The notes under the pieces were generated by a model. It was given only the letters and a program-made list of their open reading frames with translations, had not been told where the DNA came from and made no database searches. A program made the translations under genes and the position numbers. From Acidobacteriota bacterium (GTDB lineage: Bacteria; Acidobacteriota; Terriglobia; Bryobacterales; Bryobacteraceae), in contig JAFDVU010000023.1 in the NCBI GenBank assembly GCA_018268835.1, positions 1-55,301 of the forward strand: DNA of 55,301 nucleotides, read 5' to 3'. Every line of letters starts with the position of its first letter. Within the stretch, counting starts at the first letter, position 1. Positions 43,025-50,828 of this stretch are shown here, in pieces.

Positions 43025-44281
43025 ATGGCTGAGATGACGGGGACAGGGGAAGAGATATCGCTCTATGGCGCGTACACGCTGGAACACTGGGTGGGAGGCG
43101 ACCGCGCGTCGGGCTACTTCGGGGCCCGCGGCGAGGACGGCGAACGCGCGCTGGTGAAACTGGTGCCGGAGGGTGGCGCCGGGGCGGAGCGGCAATTCGC
43201 CATCTGGCAACGCGCGCGTCACCTGCGCCACGCTCACGTGCTGGACGTGCGCGACGTGGGCAAGCTGGAAGCCGGCGGCGATCGCTACGTGTATGTCGCC
43301 TTCGAGTATCCCGACGACCGGCTGGCGACGGCGCTGGAGAAGGGACCGCTCACCGTAGATGAGGCGCGCGGCGTGGTGGAGGCGGTGATCGACGCGCTGC
43401 GCTATCTGCACGGGCAGGGGCTGGCGCACGGCGCGATCGATCCGTTGCACGTCGTGGCGACGGGCGACACTGTGAAGCTGATCACGGATTCGCTGCGAGA
43501 GCCGGACGGCATGGATGCGTTCGCGGAAGACGTACGGCAACTTGGCGAACTGGTGAAGCGGATGCGCGCTCCGGAAGATCCGGGGGAGCCGCTGGCGACG
43601 ATCGCGCGGCACGCGGCGGACCCGAACGCGCGCAATCGCTGGACGCTGGCGGAGATCGCGCGGGTATTGGCCGCTCCCGCCGGGGTGCCACCGGTGGCGC
43701 CGGAACTGCCGGTAGTACAGGCTGAGTCCGAAGTTCAGGATCGTCCGGTGCTGCCGCCTCCCCATGTGCGGCGCAACACGGTGGCGCCCGTCTCCCCGAT
43801 GCCGTTTCCGAAGTGGATCTTCGCGGCGGCCGGGTTGCTTCTGCTGCTGATTCTGGTCTTGAATCTGCGGCACAAGCCGGCTCCCGTCGCGACGCCGGCG
43901 CAGAGCGTACCGGCGTCGCCGGTTCCGCCGCCGGGACCGGCAGTGCCGGCATCGCGGGACCCGAAGGCGGAGACGGCGCGGGTCGCGCAGCCCAAGCCTC
44001 TGCCTCCGCAGCCGGTACGGGCGGGCACGGCGGAGCGCGTGATGTGGCGGGTGATTGCGTACACTTACGGCTCCTACGACATGGCATCGAAGAAGGCGCG
44101 ACAGGTCAACCAGCGATACCCGGACCTGCACGCGGTGGTATTCGTTCCGGGAGAAAGGCGCGGCTACTACCTGGTGGCGTTGGGTGGCCGAATGACCCGC
44201 GAGGATGCGGTGCGGCTCCAGCGGCGCGCGCGCGGAATGGGCTTCCCGGGGGATGTGTACGTGCAGAACTACAACGAGTAA
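43025..44281 (+). CDS. Membrane pseudokinase with C-terminal SPOR-like domain
   Basis: A 418-residue protein beginning at ATG 43025 behind AGGAAGTGAG. Residues 14-215 follow the Ser/Thr protein kinase fold: an N-lobe strand pair with Lys45 in RALVKLVP, helix C around 55-70, and a C-lobe with DALRYLHGQGLAHGAIDPLHVVATGDTVKLITDSL. The catalytic HRD motif has become HGA (135-137), the DFG motif reads ITD and the glycine loop is degenerate, so catalysis is unlikely. A Pro-rich linker leads to one membrane helix (264-280), then another Pro/Ala-rich linker. The terminal region (about 339-416: WRVIAYTYGSYDMASKKARQVNQRYPDLHAVVFVPGERRGYYLVALGGRMTREDAVRLQRRARGMGFPGDVYVQNYN) fits a SPOR domain. SPOR domains bind denuded septal peptidoglycan. 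Confidence 0.82.
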   Translation: MAEMTGTGEEISLYGAYTLEHWVGGDRASGYFGARGEDGERALVKLVPEGGAGAERQFAIWQRARHLRHAHVLDVRDVGKLEAGGDRYVYVAFEYPDDRLATALEKGPLTVDEARGVVEAVIDALRYLHGQGLAHGAIDPLHVVATGDTVKLITDSLREPDGMDAFAEDVRQLGELVKRMRAPEDPGEPLATIARHAADPNARNRWTLAEIARVLAAPAGVPPVAPELPVVQAESEVQDRPVLPPPHVRRNTVAPVSPMPFPKWIFAAAGLLLLLILVLNLRHKPAPVATPAQSVPASPVPPPGPAVPASRDPKAETARVAQPKPLPPQPVRAGTAERVMWRVIAYTYGSYDMASKKARQVNQRYPDLHAVVFVPGERRGYYLVALGGRMTREDAVRLQRRARGMGFPGDVYVQNYNE

Positions 44282-44286
44282 CCGGG

Positions 44287-44313
44287 AGCGCCGGCACGGA
44301 GGTTACCGGCGCT
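44287..44313. terminator. Hairpin between the convergent SPOR-protein and galK genes
   Basis: AGCGCCGG (44287-44294) pairs perfectly with CCGGCGCT (44306-44313) around an 11-base loop, six bases after the SPOR-gene stop. A T-rich stretch (TTCTCTCTGTGTATTT) begins some 10-15 bases later. It can serve both convergent genes. Confidence 0.55.
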
Positions 44314-44350
44314 GCCGGAGGACATTCTCTCTGTGTATTTGACTATCTAG

Positions 44351-45502
44351 TCACACAGCGGCGGGGATCGTCTCAAAATTCTGCACTTCGCCGGCCCCCG
44401 CGGAGGGCACGCAATCGTAGATTGCGGGAGCGAGGTGGAACTCGGCTTCGTAGACGCGGGCGATTTCGGCGCGGAAGGTCGGCGCGGCTTCGGGACGGAG
44501 CATGGTGACGGTGCAGCCGCCGAAGCCGCCGCCGGTCATGCGCGAGCCGATGACGCCGTCGATGGCGAGCGCGCGGTCCACGAGGAAATCGAGTTCCGCG
44601 CAACTCACTTCGTAGTCGTGCTGGAGGCTGCGGTGCGATTCCACCATCAGGTGGCCCATGGCCGGGAGATCGCCGCGGGTGCTGGCATCGACGAAGCGGT
44701 TGACGCGATCGTCCTCGGTGACGACGTGGCGGGCGCGGCGGAGCACCACGGGATCCATCTTCGCGGCGCCGGCTTCGACCTGCGCGGGAGTGGCGTCGCG
44801 CAGGCTCTCCACGCCGAGCGCGGAGCAGGCGGCGGCACACTCGGCGACGCGGTCGCGGTAGGCGCTTCCCGAGAGTTCGTGCTTGACCATGGTGTTGACC
44901 GCGATGAAGGTGATGCCGTCCGGCAACTTGACGGTGCGGTTCCCGAGGCTGCGGCAATCGATCTCCACGGCGGCGTGGGGACGTCCGAAGACGGAGATGT
45001 ACTGGTCCATGATGCCGCACGGCATACCGACGAAGTTGCGTTCCGCGCGCTGGCAGAGGCGGGCGAGTTCGAGCGGTTCGATGGCGCGTCCGCCGAGCAG
45101 CGCGAGCGCGGTGGACACTTCGAGCGCAGCCGAACTGCTGAGTCCGGAGCCTTCGGGCACGGTGCTGCGGATGAGCAGGTTGGCTCCGGGGATGGGGTGC
45201 CCGAGGGCGGCGATTTCCCGGGCCACGCCGATGACGTAATCGGTCCACGCGCGTTCGGGCGCGAGGGAGGCGATGGCGGCGGCGTCGAACTCGCGCACTT
45301 CGCCGCGGTGTTCGCTGGCGACGCGCAGTTTGCCGTCGGACGACGGCGCGATCGCGATGTAGGTGGCAAGCTGGAGCGCGACCGGGAGGACGAAGCCGAG
45401 GTTGTAATCGGTGTGCTCGCCGATCAGGTTGGTGCGTCCGGGAGCGCGGAAGACGCGGACGCCGTCCGCGCTTCCGTAGCGTTGACGGAAGGAGTCGATC
45501 AT
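44351..45502 (-). CDS. galK: Galactokinase
   Basis: A 383-residue GHMP kinase that phosphorylates galactose at C1, the first Leloir step. All signatures are seen: APGRTNLIGEHTDYNLGFVLP (20-40), the ATP loop VPEGSGLSSSAALEV (115-129), the catalytic-base region NFVGMPCGIMDQYISVFG with Asp166, and the C-terminal SRMTGGGFGGCTVTM. The ATG overlaps the stop of the small membrane-protein gene (ATGA), which itself follows a sugar symporter gene; together they form a galactose uptake and activation operon. galT and galE are not in the window. Confidence 0.96.
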   Translation of the reverse strand: MIDSFRQRYGSADGVRVFRAPGRTNLIGEHTDYNLGFVLPVALQLATYIAIAPSSDGKLRVASEHRGEVREFDAAAIASLAPERAWTDYVIGVAREIAALGHPIPGANLLIRSTVPEGSGLSSSAALEVSTALALLGGRAIEPLELARLCQRAERNFVGMPCGIMDQYISVFGRPHAAVEIDCRSLGNRTVKLPDGITFIAVNTMVKHELSGSAYRDRVAECAAACSALGVESLRDATPAQVEAGAAKMDPVVLRRARHVVTEDDRVNRFVDASTRGDLPAMGHLMVESHRSLQHDYEVSCAELDFLVDRALAIDGVIGSRMTGGGFGGCTVTMLRPEAAPTFRAEIARVYEAEFHLAPAIYDCVPSAGAGEVQNFETIPAAV

Positions 45503-45696
45503 GACGGTTTGTGGGTGGCCCGCCGGGCCATCGCCAGAAGGAACAGGCCGAACGCCAGCATGGGGACACCGCTGTACAAGTTGACGTTGGCATCGGTCAG
45601 AGCGGCGCGCGTGTCCGGCGCGAACACTCCCATCCCAAGCAGAATCAAGCCCAGAATCGTGAAGAACCAGCCCGAAGGCACTCTCAAGTCCAGCAT
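45499..45696 (-). CDS. Small two-helix membrane protein in the galactose operon
   Basis: A 65-residue protein with two hydrophobic segments (about 10-26, WFFTILGLILLGMGVFA, and 42-57, GVPMLAFGLFLLAMARR), a short loop between them and a basic C terminus, so N and C termini are probably both cytoplasmic. It starts one base after the symporter stop and its own stop overlaps the galK start. I recognise no family. Conserved position between a symporter and a sugar kinase would suggest a transporter accessory, but this is inferred from layout only. Confidence 0.75.
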   Translation of the reverse strand: MLDLRVPSGWFFTILGLILLGMGVFAPDTRAALTDANVNLYSGVPMLAFGLFLLAMARRATHKPS

Positions 45697-45697
45697 A

Positions 45698-47350
45698 TTA
45701 GAAGAACCAGATGTTCAACAGCACGACCACCGCACCGGCGGCCACCGCCAGCGGCGCGGGCCGCTCGTACCACTTCGCCGTGGCGTCGTGGGGGATTTTG
45801 GTGAGGCCGTAGACCAGGCCTTCCAGTTCTTTGTCCTGGCGCGGCGTGGTGGCCATGCTGACCAATACCGTCACCACCAGGCAGCAGGTGAATGCCATGA
45901 TGGCGATCCAGAAATTCTGCGCCATCACGGAGGGGAACTCGTGCAGGTTTCCGAGGACTCCGCCCTTGCCTTCGGCCACCGTGAGGCCCCAGGTGCCGAA
46001 CGCGGCGACGGTGCCGGCAATCAGGCCGGTGAAGGCGCCGTGACCGGTGGAGCGCTTCCAGAACATGCCCAGCACGAAGGTAGCGAACAGCGGCGCGTTG
46101 ACGAACGAGAAGACCAGTTGCAGCAGGTCCATGATGTTGTTGTATTGCTGCGCCAGGTAGGCCGCGCCGATGGAAAGAGCCACGCCGACCACGGTGGTGG
46201 CGCGGCCGACGTCGAGATAGTGCTTGTCGGGCCGCCCCTTGCGAATGTAGGCCTGGTAGATGTCGTAGGTAAAGACGGTGTTGAACGCGGTGACGTTGCC
46301 GGCCATCCCGGACATGAACGAGGCCATAAGTCCGGTGAGGCCGACCCCCAACATGCCCGCGGGGTAGAACTTCGCCATCAGGGTGGTGATCACCTGGTCG
46401 TAGTCGTACACGCCGCCTGCCTTCATGGGGAGCGCGTAACCGGCGCCCATCTGGGCCAGAGCGACGGCTGCGACGCCGGGCAGGATGACGATGAAGGGGA
46501 TGAACATTTTGGGGAAGGCGCCCACCAGGGGGGTCTGCCGCGCGGCCGACATCGAGCGCGCCGCCATGGCCCGCTGCACCACCAGGAAATTCGTGCACCA
46601 GTATCCGAAGGAGAGCACGAAGCCTAACCCGGCCACCATCCCGAACACTTCCACGCCCATGGGGTTGTCCGAAGAATGTCCCATGTACTGCCAGGCGTGC
46701 ACCATCTTGGGAGCCAGACGCGCCGAGATGCCGCTCCAGCCTCCCGCCTTCAGCACCGACAACACCGCCAGCGGAGCAAAGCCGGCCACGATGAGCAGGA
46801 ATTGAAGGACTTCGTTGTAGATGGCGCTGGTGAGCCCGCCCAGGAAGGTGTAGACGAGCACGATAGCCGCCGAGGCCAGCACCGAAACGTTGAAACTCCA
46901 GCCCAGCACCAGGTTGAGCAGCAGGCCCAGGGCATACATGGAGATCCCCGACGAGAAGATGGTCATCACCGCGAAGCTCACCGCGTTGTAGGCGCGGGTC
47001 TTCTCGTCGTAGCGCATCTTCAGGTACTCAGGCACGGAGCGGGCCTTGCTGCCGTAGTAAAACGGCATCATGAACAGGCCCATAAAGATGATGGCCGGGA
47101 TGGCGCCGATCCAGTAGAAATGGCAGGTCATGATGCCGTACTTGGCGCCGGAAGCGGACATGCCGATGAGTTCCTGGGCGCCGAGGTTGGCCGCGATGAA
47201 CGCCAGACTGGTGATCCACACCGGGACGCCGTGGCTGCTCAAGAGAAAATCGCCGCTGGTGGAGATCTTCTTGCGAAGTCTCCAGCCGATGCCTAGTACG
47301 AAGGCGAAGTACAGGGCGAGGATGACGTAATCGATCGGTGCAAGTTTCAA
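45698..47350 (-). CDS. Sodium/solute symporter (SSS family, probable sugar transporter)
   Basis: A 550-residue membrane protein with about 14 hydrophobic helices. SSS/SLC5 signatures are present: IDYVILALYFAFVLGIGWRLRKKISTSGDFLLSSHGVPVWITSLAFIAANLGAQELIGMSASGAKYG at the N terminus, PFYYGSKARSVPEYLKMRYDEKTRAYNA, TFLGGLTSAIYNEVLQFLLIVAGF (Na-site region), and FGYWCTNFLVVQRAMAARSMSAARQTPLVGAFPKMFIPFIVILPG, the sodium:solute symporter signature region. vSGLT-like members of this group carry galactose or glucose with Na+, and the galK gene in the same operon supports galactose. It is the promoter-proximal gene. Confidence 0.93.
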   Translation of the reverse strand: MKLAPIDYVILALYFAFVLGIGWRLRKKISTSGDFLLSSHGVPVWITSLAFIAANLGAQELIGMSASGAKYGIMTCHFYWIGAIPAIIFMGLFMMPFYYGSKARSVPEYLKMRYDEKTRAYNAVSFAVMTIFSSGISMYALGLLLNLVLGWSFNVSVLASAAIVLVYTFLGGLTSAIYNEVLQFLLIVAGFAPLAVLSVLKAGGWSGISARLAPKMVHAWQYMGHSSDNPMGVEVFGMVAGLGFVLSFGYWCTNFLVVQRAMAARSMSAARQTPLVGAFPKMFIPFIVILPGVAAVALAQMGAGYALPMKAGGVYDYDQVITTLMAKFYPAGMLGVGLTGLMASFMSGMAGNVTAFNTVFTYDIYQAYIRKGRPDKHYLDVGRATTVVGVALSIGAAYLAQQYNNIMDLLQLVFSFVNAPLFATFVLGMFWKRSTGHGAFTGLIAGTVAAFGTWGLTVAEGKGGVLGNLHEFPSVMAQNFWIAIMAFTCCLVVTVLVSMATTPRQDKELEGLVYGLTKIPHDATAKWYERPAPLAVAAGAVVVLLNIWFF

Positions 47351-47456
47351 CGGGGCACCTCTGGTTTGAGAAACACAAAGTCTACCACGAGTCTCGCGGC
47401 GGGCTTGGGATAGTTGGCAACGGCAGGAGTTGAGACCAAGCGAATCTCGGGGGGCG

Positions 47457-47465
47457 TGATATAAT
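47457..47465 (+). promoter_or_regulatory. Extended -10 promoter of the gene at 47490
   Basis: TGATATAAT (47457-47465) is a perfect extended -10 element (TGN plus TATAAT). No -35 box is found at the standard distance, which extended -10 promoters can do without. The leader to the ATG at 47490 is about 18 bases and contains AAAGGGGGG. Confidence 0.55.
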
Positions 47466-47489
47466 CCTGCGTGCCAAAGGGGGGCCAGG

Positions 47490-48707
47490 ATGGCGAGTCC
47501 ACGAGTGACGGAGCCAGCGCTGACGCGTCTGGAGCGTCAAGCGAACGACAATGGGCCGATACCCGGCGAGAACGATCGCAACGCGGTTCGTGACCAACTC
47601 GAGCGGATCCTGGCGAGCCCCGTCTTTCGGAACAGCAAGCGGAACTCCAGCCTGCTGAGGCACGTTGTAGAACGCGCGCTGGACGGCCGGCCGGGGGAGT
47701 TGAAGGAACGCAACATCGGGGTGGACGTTTTCGGCCGGGCCGCCGACTACGACACCAACGCGGACCACGTGGTGCGCAGCGTCGCGGGAGAAGTGCGGCG
47801 GCGGCTGGCGCAATATTACATGGAGCCGGGGCGCGATGGGGAAATCCGCATCGACCTGCTGCCCGGATCGTACGTGCCGCTGTTTCGTGCGCCGGGGGAT
47901 GCGGCGCCGGCCGTGGGCGTGCCGGCTGTGGAAGGCGCTGCCTGGCGTTCGCGCGCGATCGTCGCCGGGGTACTGGTGGTGGTCTCGGCGGCCGCCGTGA
48001 TCGGGGTTCGCGCACTGAGTCCGGCGAACGCATTCGGCCGCTTCTGGGATCCGTTTTTTGCCTCGGGTAATCCCGCGCTGCTTTGTGTGGGCGGCGGTGG
48101 GCAGCAGGCGGCGCCGGAGTCCGGCCGGACGTTATCGATCGGAGAGTTCGACACGCAGCCGTCGCGGCGCATGCACATGTCGGATGCGTTGGCTCTGGCG
48201 GGGCTGGCGGCGATGATCGAGTCCCACGGGAAGCCGTATCGAATGCTGAACCGTGCCGGAACGACTTCCTTCCGGGACCTGCAATCCGGCCCGTTCATCC
48301 TCATCGGCGGGATGAACAACGAGTGGACGCTGCGGCTGACCAGCGGCCTGCGTTTCGGATTCGAGCGGCTGCCAAACGGCGCGCGCGTGGTGGACCGGCA
48401 GAATCCGTCCAAGAGCGGGTGGAGCGTCGACTTTTCGACGCCGTTCGATCAGTTCAATCGCGATTACGCGATCGTCTCAAGAGTTCGCGACCCGCGGACG
48501 GAGCAGACCGCGGTGATCGTCGCGGGGATTGGAAGTTGGGGCACGCTGGCGGCGGGTGAGTTCGTCACGCATCCGGAACACCTCGATAAGTTGGTGCCGT
48601 TCGCTCCCAAGGACTGGGAGAAGAAGAACCTTCAGGTGGTGATCTCGACGGACGTGATTCACGGCAGTTCCGGACCGCCCAATGTAGTGGCCGCCCATTT
48701 TTGGTAG
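47490..48707 (+). CDS. Membrane-anchored protein with N-terminal putative winged-helix domain
   Basis: A 405-residue protein. Residues 28-132 (NAVRDQLERILASPVFRNSKRNSSLLRHVVERALDGRPGELKERNIGVDVFGRAADYDTNADHVVRSVAGEVRRRLAQYY..IRIDLLPGSYVPLF) match a domain I know from many acidobacterial and proteobacterial regulators, where it precedes a TM helix and TPR or TolB repeats. It resembles the OmpR/CadC-type winged helix in its order of helices and closing 'LPGSYVP' hairpin. One membrane helix lies at about 153-176. The outer part (to 405) is unrecognised, with SIGEFDTQPSRRMHMSDALALAGLAAMIESHG and WTLRLTSGLRFGFERLP. A CadC-like membrane-bound regulator is the best guess. It is divergent from the galactose operon. 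Confidence 0.7.
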   Translation: MASPRVTEPALTRLERQANDNGPIPGENDRNAVRDQLERILASPVFRNSKRNSSLLRHVVERALDGRPGELKERNIGVDVFGRAADYDTNADHVVRSVAGEVRRRLAQYYMEPGRDGEIRIDLLPGSYVPLFRAPGDAAPAVGVPAVEGAAWRSRAIVAGVLVVVSAAAVIGVRALSPANAFGRFWDPFFASGNPALLCVGGGGQQAAPESGRTLSIGEFDTQPSRRMHMSDALALAGLAAMIESHGKPYRMLNRAGTTSFRDLQSGPFILIGGMNNEWTLRLTSGLRFGFERLPNGARVVDRQNPSKSGWSVDFSTPFDQFNRDYAIVSRVRDPRTEQTAVIVAGIGSWGTLAAGEFVTHPEHLDKLVPFAPKDWEKKNLQVVISTDVIHGSSGPPNVVAAHFW

Positions 48708-48829
48708 AGGCTTCGTGTGACCGTAAGTGCCCTGTTTCCGGCACGTCCCAGACCGTCCGGGACGGTACGGACACGCCCGTCAGCGTCTTACTCCTTCGAC
48801 CGAATACCTCGTAGACTCGATCCTCAGCC

Positions 48830-49453
48830 ATGGCGATCGAATTCACTGCGGCCGGTATTCGTCTGGACCTGATACGGGCGGTTCAGGCAGGGGAGCGGGC
48901 AGCGTTCGAGGAACTGGTGCTGGGGTGCCGCCGGCGGGTCATGGGTACGATCGGCCGTATGATCGCGCGGCCGGAGGACGTGGAGGATGTGGCGCAGGAA
49001 GTGTTCCTCCGCATGCACACCTCCATCGCGCGGCTACAGGACTCCGAGGCTTTCGACTTGTGGATGTACCGGCTCACCATCAATGCCACCTATGACTACC
49101 TTCGCAAGCGCCCGCGCCGCCGCCGGGAATTGCGCATGTCCGAACTGCCCGATGAATTTGCCGATTGGGCGAGCCGGAGGTCGCTGAGGGAAGACCTGGA
49201 CCGGCGGCGTACGATCGAACTGGTGGACGGCCTGATGGAGCAGTTGTCCTCGCCGGACCGCATCCTCCTCATGATGCGAGAGGTGGAGGGCTTGAGTATG
49301 CAGGAGTTGGCGGGAGTACTCGGGATCAGCAGGGCGGCGGTGAAGCTCAGGCTCTTTCGGGCGCGCGCCCGGCTGCGCCGGATTCTGACCCTGGATGCAC
49401 CCCAGCCGCGATCCTTGCCCGCATTGACCGCAGCGGCTGCGCAGGAAGGATGA
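48830..49453 (+). CDS. ECF-type RNA polymerase sigma factor
   Basis: A 207-residue sigma-70 family protein with only regions 2 and 4. Region 2 (about 24-95) has AFEELVLGCRRRVMGTIGRMIARPEDVEDVAQEVFLRMHTSIARLQDSEAFDLWMYRLTINATYDYLRKR. Region 4 (133-185) has LMEQLSSPDRILLMMREVEGLSMQELAGVLGISRAAVKLRLFRARARLR. There is no anti-sigma factor gene beside it; the next gene is an oxidoreductase relic. The C-terminal tail after region 4 is short, Pro/Ala-rich and without sensor domain. Targets cannot be inferred here. Confidence 0.93.
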   Translation: MAIEFTAAGIRLDLIRAVQAGERAAFEELVLGCRRRVMGTIGRMIARPEDVEDVAQEVFLRMHTSIARLQDSEAFDLWMYRLTINATYDYLRKRPRRRRELRMSELPDEFADWASRRSLREDLDRRRTIELVDGLMEQLSSPDRILLMMREVEGLSMQELAGVLGISRAAVKLRLFRARARLRRILTLDAPQPRSLPALTAAAAQEG

Positions 49454-49479
49454 CTGGCTTTGGGAGAGGACGGTATTCC

Positions 49480-49707
49480 ATGTCACAAGGGATCGGCAGG
49501 CGCTACTTCTTCTTCGGGACGCATCTGGCGGTGGCGGATGTGGATTTCGCACGCGGCACTCCGGCCTTCGCGAAGTGGCCGAAGGCGGAGAAGTACAAAG
49601 ACTTCCGAGAGATGCTGGACAAGCACCAGATGGAATTTACGAACAACAGGGAGGCGACCAGGTGGATCAAGCCCACCTACCGGAAGGGTTGGGAAGTGAA
49701 GCTGTAG
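49480..49707 (+). pseudogene. Collapsed Gfo/Idh/MocA-type oxidoreductase (two internal deletions, in frame)
   Basis: A 75-codon frame that joins three pieces of a much longer protein. Codons 1-17 (MSQGIGRRYFFFGTHLA) are the twin-arginine-like leader. Codons 18-49 (VADVDFARGTPAFAKWPKAEKYKDFREMLDKH) correspond to the 'LADVD..R...F...P.A..Y.DFR.MLDK' block after the Rossmann turn. Codons 50-75 (QMEFTNNREATRWIKPTYRKGWEVKL) are the family's extreme C terminus. Intact secreted members of the family have about 420-460 residues. The substrate domain, most of the NAD-binding domain and the EKP motif are gone, so it cannot be an oxidoreductase. It still has a start codon and a purine-rich leader and may be translated. 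Confidence 0.7.
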
Positions 49708-49726
49708 TCGATCAAGGAGAGAGGTC

Positions 49727-50779
49727 ATGCTCTATACGAGACGAGACTTGGGAAAGATCGCGCTTGCGGCGGGCACGGCTTCGCGCCTGAGGGCGGCGAA
49801 GCCGGACTCCGTATTCGGCGGTGTGCAGATCGGGACCATCACCTACAGCTTTCGCTCGCTGCCGAGCAGCGCCGAGCAGGTGCTGGGGTACTGCGTGCAC
49901 TGCGGCATCAGTGCGATCGAATTGATGAGCAACGTGGCGGAGAGTTACGCCGGAGCGCCGGCAGGCGGGCGCGGAATGTTCGGCGGGTTCCCGCCGCCCG
50001 GCGGGCCGGGACGCGGGCCGGGTGGAGCCGGCGGGCCGGGCGGAATGCAGGGGCCCGGGCGAGGAGGTGGGGGCCGGGCGCCGCTGACGCCGGAGCAGCA
50101 GGCCGCCATGCAGAAGGCCGCGGAAGAAATGAAGCAGTTCCGCCTTTCCGTTTCCATGGACAAGTACAAGGCTTTCCGCAAAATGTACAACGATGCCGGA
50201 GTCAGCATCTACGCGTTCAAACTGCCGCCGGCGATGAACATGTCCGACCAGGAGTACGATTACATCTGGAACGTGGCGGAAACGCTGGGCGCCAATCACA
50301 TCACGATGGAACTGCCCACCGACGACGCCCTGCTGCAACGCGTCGCCGAGTACGCGGCGAAACGCAAGCTGCGGATCGCGTTCCACACCCACGGGCAAGG
50401 CGGCGAGAGCGGATTCCATAAGGCGCTGGCCGCTTCGCCGTACACGGCGCTGAATCTCGACGTGGGCCACTACTATGGCGTGAACGGCAAATCGCCGGTA
50501 CCGGTGGTGGTGAAGTATCACGACCGGATCGCCAGCCTGCACTTGAAGGATCGCAAGGGACCGGGCAGCGCGGCGGAGAATACGGGCCCGGGCGGCGGAG
50601 GACCGAACATGCCCTGGGGTCAGGGGGAGACGCCGCTAAAGGAAGTACTCCAGACAATGAAAAAGAACAAGTACAAGTTCCCGGGTAGCATCGAGTATGA
50701 GTACAATACCCCGGAAGGCTCGGATGTGCTGACCGAGATCAAGAAGTGCGTGCAGTTCTGTAAGGAAGCGCTGGCGTAG
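49727..50779 (+). CDS. Sugar phosphate isomerase/epimerase-like TIM-barrel protein, secreted
   Basis: A 350-residue protein of the AP-endonuclease family 2/xylose isomerase-like barrel. Start ATG 49727 is preceded by AAGGAGAGAGG. The N terminus resembles a twin-arginine signal (YTRRDLGKIALAAGTASRLRAA). The barrel shows GVQIGTITYSFRSLP, HCGISAIELMSN, ANHITMELPTDDALLQRVAEYAAKRKLRIAFHTHG, YTALNLDVGHYYGVN, KYHDRIASLHLKDRKG and FPGSIEYEYNTPEGSD, which include the metal-binding Glu, His and Asp positions. A Gly/Pro-rich low-complexity insert occupies about 78-118 in the loop after the second strand. It is likely co-expressed with the cytochrome c and PQQ dehydrogenase genes downstream in sugar or sugar-alcohol oxidation. 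Confidence 0.88.
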   Translation: MLYTRRDLGKIALAAGTASRLRAAKPDSVFGGVQIGTITYSFRSLPSSAEQVLGYCVHCGISAIELMSNVAESYAGAPAGGRGMFGGFPPPGGPGRGPGGAGGPGGMQGPGRGGGGRAPLTPEQQAAMQKAAEEMKQFRLSVSMDKYKAFRKMYNDAGVSIYAFKLPPAMNMSDQEYDYIWNVAETLGANHITMELPTDDALLQRVAEYAAKRKLRIAFHTHGQGGESGFHKALAASPYTALNLDVGHYYGVNGKSPVPVVVKYHDRIASLHLKDRKGPGSAAENTGPGGGGPNMPWGQGETPLKEVLQTMKKNKYKFPGSIEYEYNTPEGSDVLTEIKKCVQFCKEALA

Positions 50780-50828
50780 CAGGCGCGCCCGCCGTCGTAA
50801 CGGGGATTTGGGGGAGGGGAAGGCCGGG

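Noticed and set aside
49981..50085. Repetitive GC-rich tract that might be a CRISPR or VNTR
   Set aside because: It is in-frame coding sequence for a Gly/Pro-rich loop, with irregular unit length and no spacers.
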